From: CAJXWH01 sp964343365
GTDB taxonomy: Bacteria; Pseudomonadota; Gammaproteobacteria; Arenicellales; UBA868
Length of the DNA: 64,000 nt
Reading direction: 5' to 3'
Assembly: GCA_964343365.1 (NCBI GenBank)
Contig: CAYFJI010000001.1
Coordinates: 1-64,000 of the forward strand
Shown: one piece after another, positions 62,374 through 64,000 of the stretch
Layout: every line of letters begins with the position of its first letter
How positions within the stretch are numbered: the first letter of the stretch is position 1
The notes under the pieces: generated by a model
The model's input: only the letters and a program-made list of their open reading frames with translations
Databases searched by the model: none
What the model was told of the DNA's origin: nothing
Made by a program: the position numbers and the translations under genes

Positions 62374-63864
62374 TCAAGATTGACTGCGTTTGCTATCTGC
62401 AGGTTGCGTAAGGTGTTTATAAATTCTTTCCGACACTTGATCACTCAGAAAACAATAATCACGGTCTAGATGACCTAATTCAGGAATTACTGAAGAATGC
62501 TGAATTTGTAAAACCTTATTTGCAAATTCTTGGTAAGAGGTAAGACTTAAGTCTTGGAGATCGCGAGTGACGAATTGATAATTTCGACCTCCGGGATTTA
62601 GAAAATACCCCAATCGACCATATCCTCTAAGCTCTATAACAACCGTTGACGCCCAAGAAACCGTTATACCCGATCGGAACGCATGCTCATAGGTATTTTC
62701 ACTCTCGGGAATGATCTGGACATTACTGTCTTTAAAAAAATCATCTTCAAATTGACCTTTATAACCGGGATGATGTTTGAATCCTAACCTCAAGTCGGAG
62801 TGTTTCAGAGATAAGGCATGCAACCATTTGAGATGCTCCATATAATCGTCAAGATTAGTGTCATAAGTATTCGTATAACGTAGTACTTCGGGGGTAGTGA
62901 ATCCGTTGCCGCCAATACAAATTACGTGCCATCTCACTTCCGGGTCGTTAGAAATAGATCCTACACTTGCCTCAAGAAAAAATGATCCAACTGGTTTAAC
63001 ATTATCAAAATTAGCTCCTAGTTCGATGGCTGAATTAGCCGTTTTTAAGCCGTAGGTGAAGAAAATATCAGCGTCATAAAAAAATCCATTTGGTCCAAAC
63101 TGATGAATATTTTTTTGAATCACAGCGGATATTTGGCCACCGTAAAGTTTAAATACATGATTTTTCACCGAATCGGTATGATAGTGTTGAAAGTTGATTA
63201 GGTATTTGGCCTTTTTATTTTGCAATAAACTTTTGTAAAAAAAGAACGAATCTATAATTTGCATGGCAATGTAGATTAAATTAGTGCCGATTTCACGAGA
63301 AACTATTTTATGAAGCCGGAGTCCTGATATTAAAGCAAATATTTCCGAATTTTTTATGTGATAATTTCGGTAGCCATGACGCCAGCCTCGTCGAGCTTTA
63401 GTGATTATAGAAATATTAGGGAAGTCCAAAGGCAGGCCAAGAGTGGAAACAACACACACATTGCGAACTCCAAATAGTTGGATCAATTTCTTATATCTAA
63501 GTAAATGAATGGTAGTTTCAACTTCGATTAAGAGATGATAGTTTTCTGGATCGTTTTTTTTTGTCTCTCTAAACCCATATATGTAAGCTAAGTACCCCAG
63601 ATAGACTAGCTGTGCTCTGGGGATACATTCTGTCAACAAATTCTCTTTAAATCCCTTGCGGTCAATATAGTCAACTCCTTCAGCTAGCTTCCTCATCAAA
63701 AATTGCTTTACGACAGGTTTAGGCAGGTCAAAATTTTCATCAAACCAGTTATACCAAGGCTCTAAAGCGTCTTGCGCGGCAAATTCTTGGATAAACAGAT
63801 GTAGCTCTCTTATGGATTCGTTAATCGACTTTTTCCTATCATGCCTATAGTCTTTAAAATCCAT
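62374..63864 (-). CDS. Unrecognised protein, possible polysaccharide/glycerophosphate transferase
   Basis: A 496-residue protein I cannot assign confidently. No signal peptide or membrane segment. The C-terminal part has GFKHHPGYKGQFEDDF, then SGITVSWASTVVIELRGYGRLGYFLNPGGRN, a pattern like the HP...S and STVVIE-type blocks of GT-B enzymes in capsule synthesis. The N-terminal half is without clear motifs. It starts 13 nt after the stop of the cytidylyltransferase-like gene, so the two are cotranscribed. It shares the general HP/S...V layout with the unrecognised protein at 18.4-19.6 kb, but no clear sequence identity was seen. Confidence 0.55.
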   Translation of the reverse strand: MDFKDYRHDRKKSINESIRELHLFIQEFAAQDALEPWYNWFDENFDLPKPVVKQFLMRKLAEGVDYIDRKGFKENLLTECIPRAQLVYLGYLAYIYGFRETKKNDPENYHLLIEVETTIHLLRYKKLIQLFGVRNVCVVSTLGLPLDFPNISIITKARRGWRHGYRNYHIKNSEIFALISGLRLHKIVSREIGTNLIYIAMQIIDSFFFYKSLLQNKKAKYLINFQHYHTDSVKNHVFKLYGGQISAVIQKNIHQFGPNGFFYDADIFFTYGLKTANSAIELGANFDNVKPVGSFFLEASVGSISNDPEVRWHVICIGGNGFTTPEVLRYTNTYDTNLDDYMEHLKWLHALSLKHSDLRLGFKHHPGYKGQFEDDFFKDSNVQIIPESENTYEHAFRSGITVSWASTVVIELRGYGRLGYFLNPGGRNYQFVTRDLQDLSLTSYQEFANKVLQIQHSSVIPELGHLDRDYCFLSDQVSERIYKHLTQPADSKRSQS

Positions 63865-63877
63865 TGAAACAGGGCAA

Positions 63878-64000
63878 TCAGTTATCAGATATTTTATGTT
63901 GGTGTATTAACTCACAAAGTTCAAAATCTTCCTCAGAGTCAATATCCCACGATATTATTTGATCCAGTAAATAAAAGTTTGGGTTAGAGCCCACCAGTGT
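63878..64000 (-). CDS. C-terminal fragment of a probable CMP-sugar cytidylyltransferase (NeuA/PseF type)
   Basis: A 40-residue open frame runs off the window edge and ends with TGA at 63878-63880. The visible sequence includes FYLLDQIISWDIDSEEDFEL, matching the DIDTxEDFELAE C-terminal motif of acylneuraminate (NeuA) and pseudaminate (PseF) cytidylyltransferases. Such enzymes activate nonulosonic acids with CMP. The rest of the gene is outside the window, so the call rests on that short motif and on its sugar-locus context. Confidence 0.6.
   Translation of the reverse strand, partial: TLVGSNPNFYLLDQIISWDIDSEEDFELCELIHQHKISDN

Overview
The window reads as an AT-rich, gene-dense chromosome segment (about 40 % G+C by eye, not computed) from a free-living, probably uncultivated marine gammaproteobacterium. 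This lineage call is inference. It rests on gene order shared with known gammaproteobacteria: pdxA-rsmA, glyQ-glyS-gmhB-plsC, glnA-ntrB-ntrC, gpsA-secB-yibN, cytochrome c4-engB-polA, rhlB-trxA-rho-rpmE, argS-SPOR protein, and recC-recB-recD. I see no tRNA or rRNA genes, insertion sequences, prophage genes or CRISPR arrays. Non-ATG starts are unusually frequent (glyQ, lysA, recB, matB, engB, tusA, rsmA and several sugar genes).

Layout. 0-6.1 kb: pyridoxine synthesis (pdxA) and rRNA dimethylation (rsmA), then a minus-strand operon glyQ-glyS-gmhB-plsC. 6.2-7.5 kb: an MnmA-like PP-loop thiolase coupled to a TusA sulfur carrier. 7.5-11.7 kb: the nitrogen regulon core glnA-ntrB-ntrC, with a near-ideal sigma-54 promoter and two NtrC-like dyads. 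11.9-19.6 kb: a surface-polysaccharide island (glycosyltransferase, GDP-mannose dehydratase, NeuB-like synthase, formyltransferase, TIM-barrel isomerase, CBS-aminotransferase fusion, unrecognised transferase). 19.9-22.8 kb: NDUFA9-type reductase, gpsA, secB, yibN. 23.3-32.3 kb: ctpA, an LptM-like lipoprotein, argH, cytochrome c4, engB, polA, lysA. 32.3-43.8 kb: a GT39-like membrane transferase, rhlB, trxA, rho, rpmE, Sco1, prmB, rubredoxin, cold-shock protein, nudC, argS and an FtsN-like protein. 43.8-47.8 kb: a small metabolic module (TPP enzyme, 2OG-Fe(II) oxygenase, malonyl-CoA synthetase). 48.1-58.2 kb: pterin dehydratase, WYL regulator, recCBD. 58.2-64 kb: a second minus-strand polysaccharide locus (sulfotransferase, FAD oxidoreductase, aminotransferase, methyltransferase, unrecognised transferase, and the C-terminal end of a probable CMP-sugar synthetase cut by the window edge).

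How the parts fit. The two sugar loci are the accessory part. The first has a NeuB-family condensing enzyme whose otherwise conserved Glu is replaced by His, beside a formyltransferase and a CBS-domain/DegT aminotransferase fusion. The second appears to supply a cytidylyltransferase. Together they could build an unusual, possibly N-formylated, nine-carbon or amino sugar for the cell surface. That is inference, and it is the best candidate here for an undescribed pathway. The other noteworthy items are the glnA control region, the cysteine-rich LptM-like lipoprotein, and the HxD member of the HalD/BesD oxygenase family.
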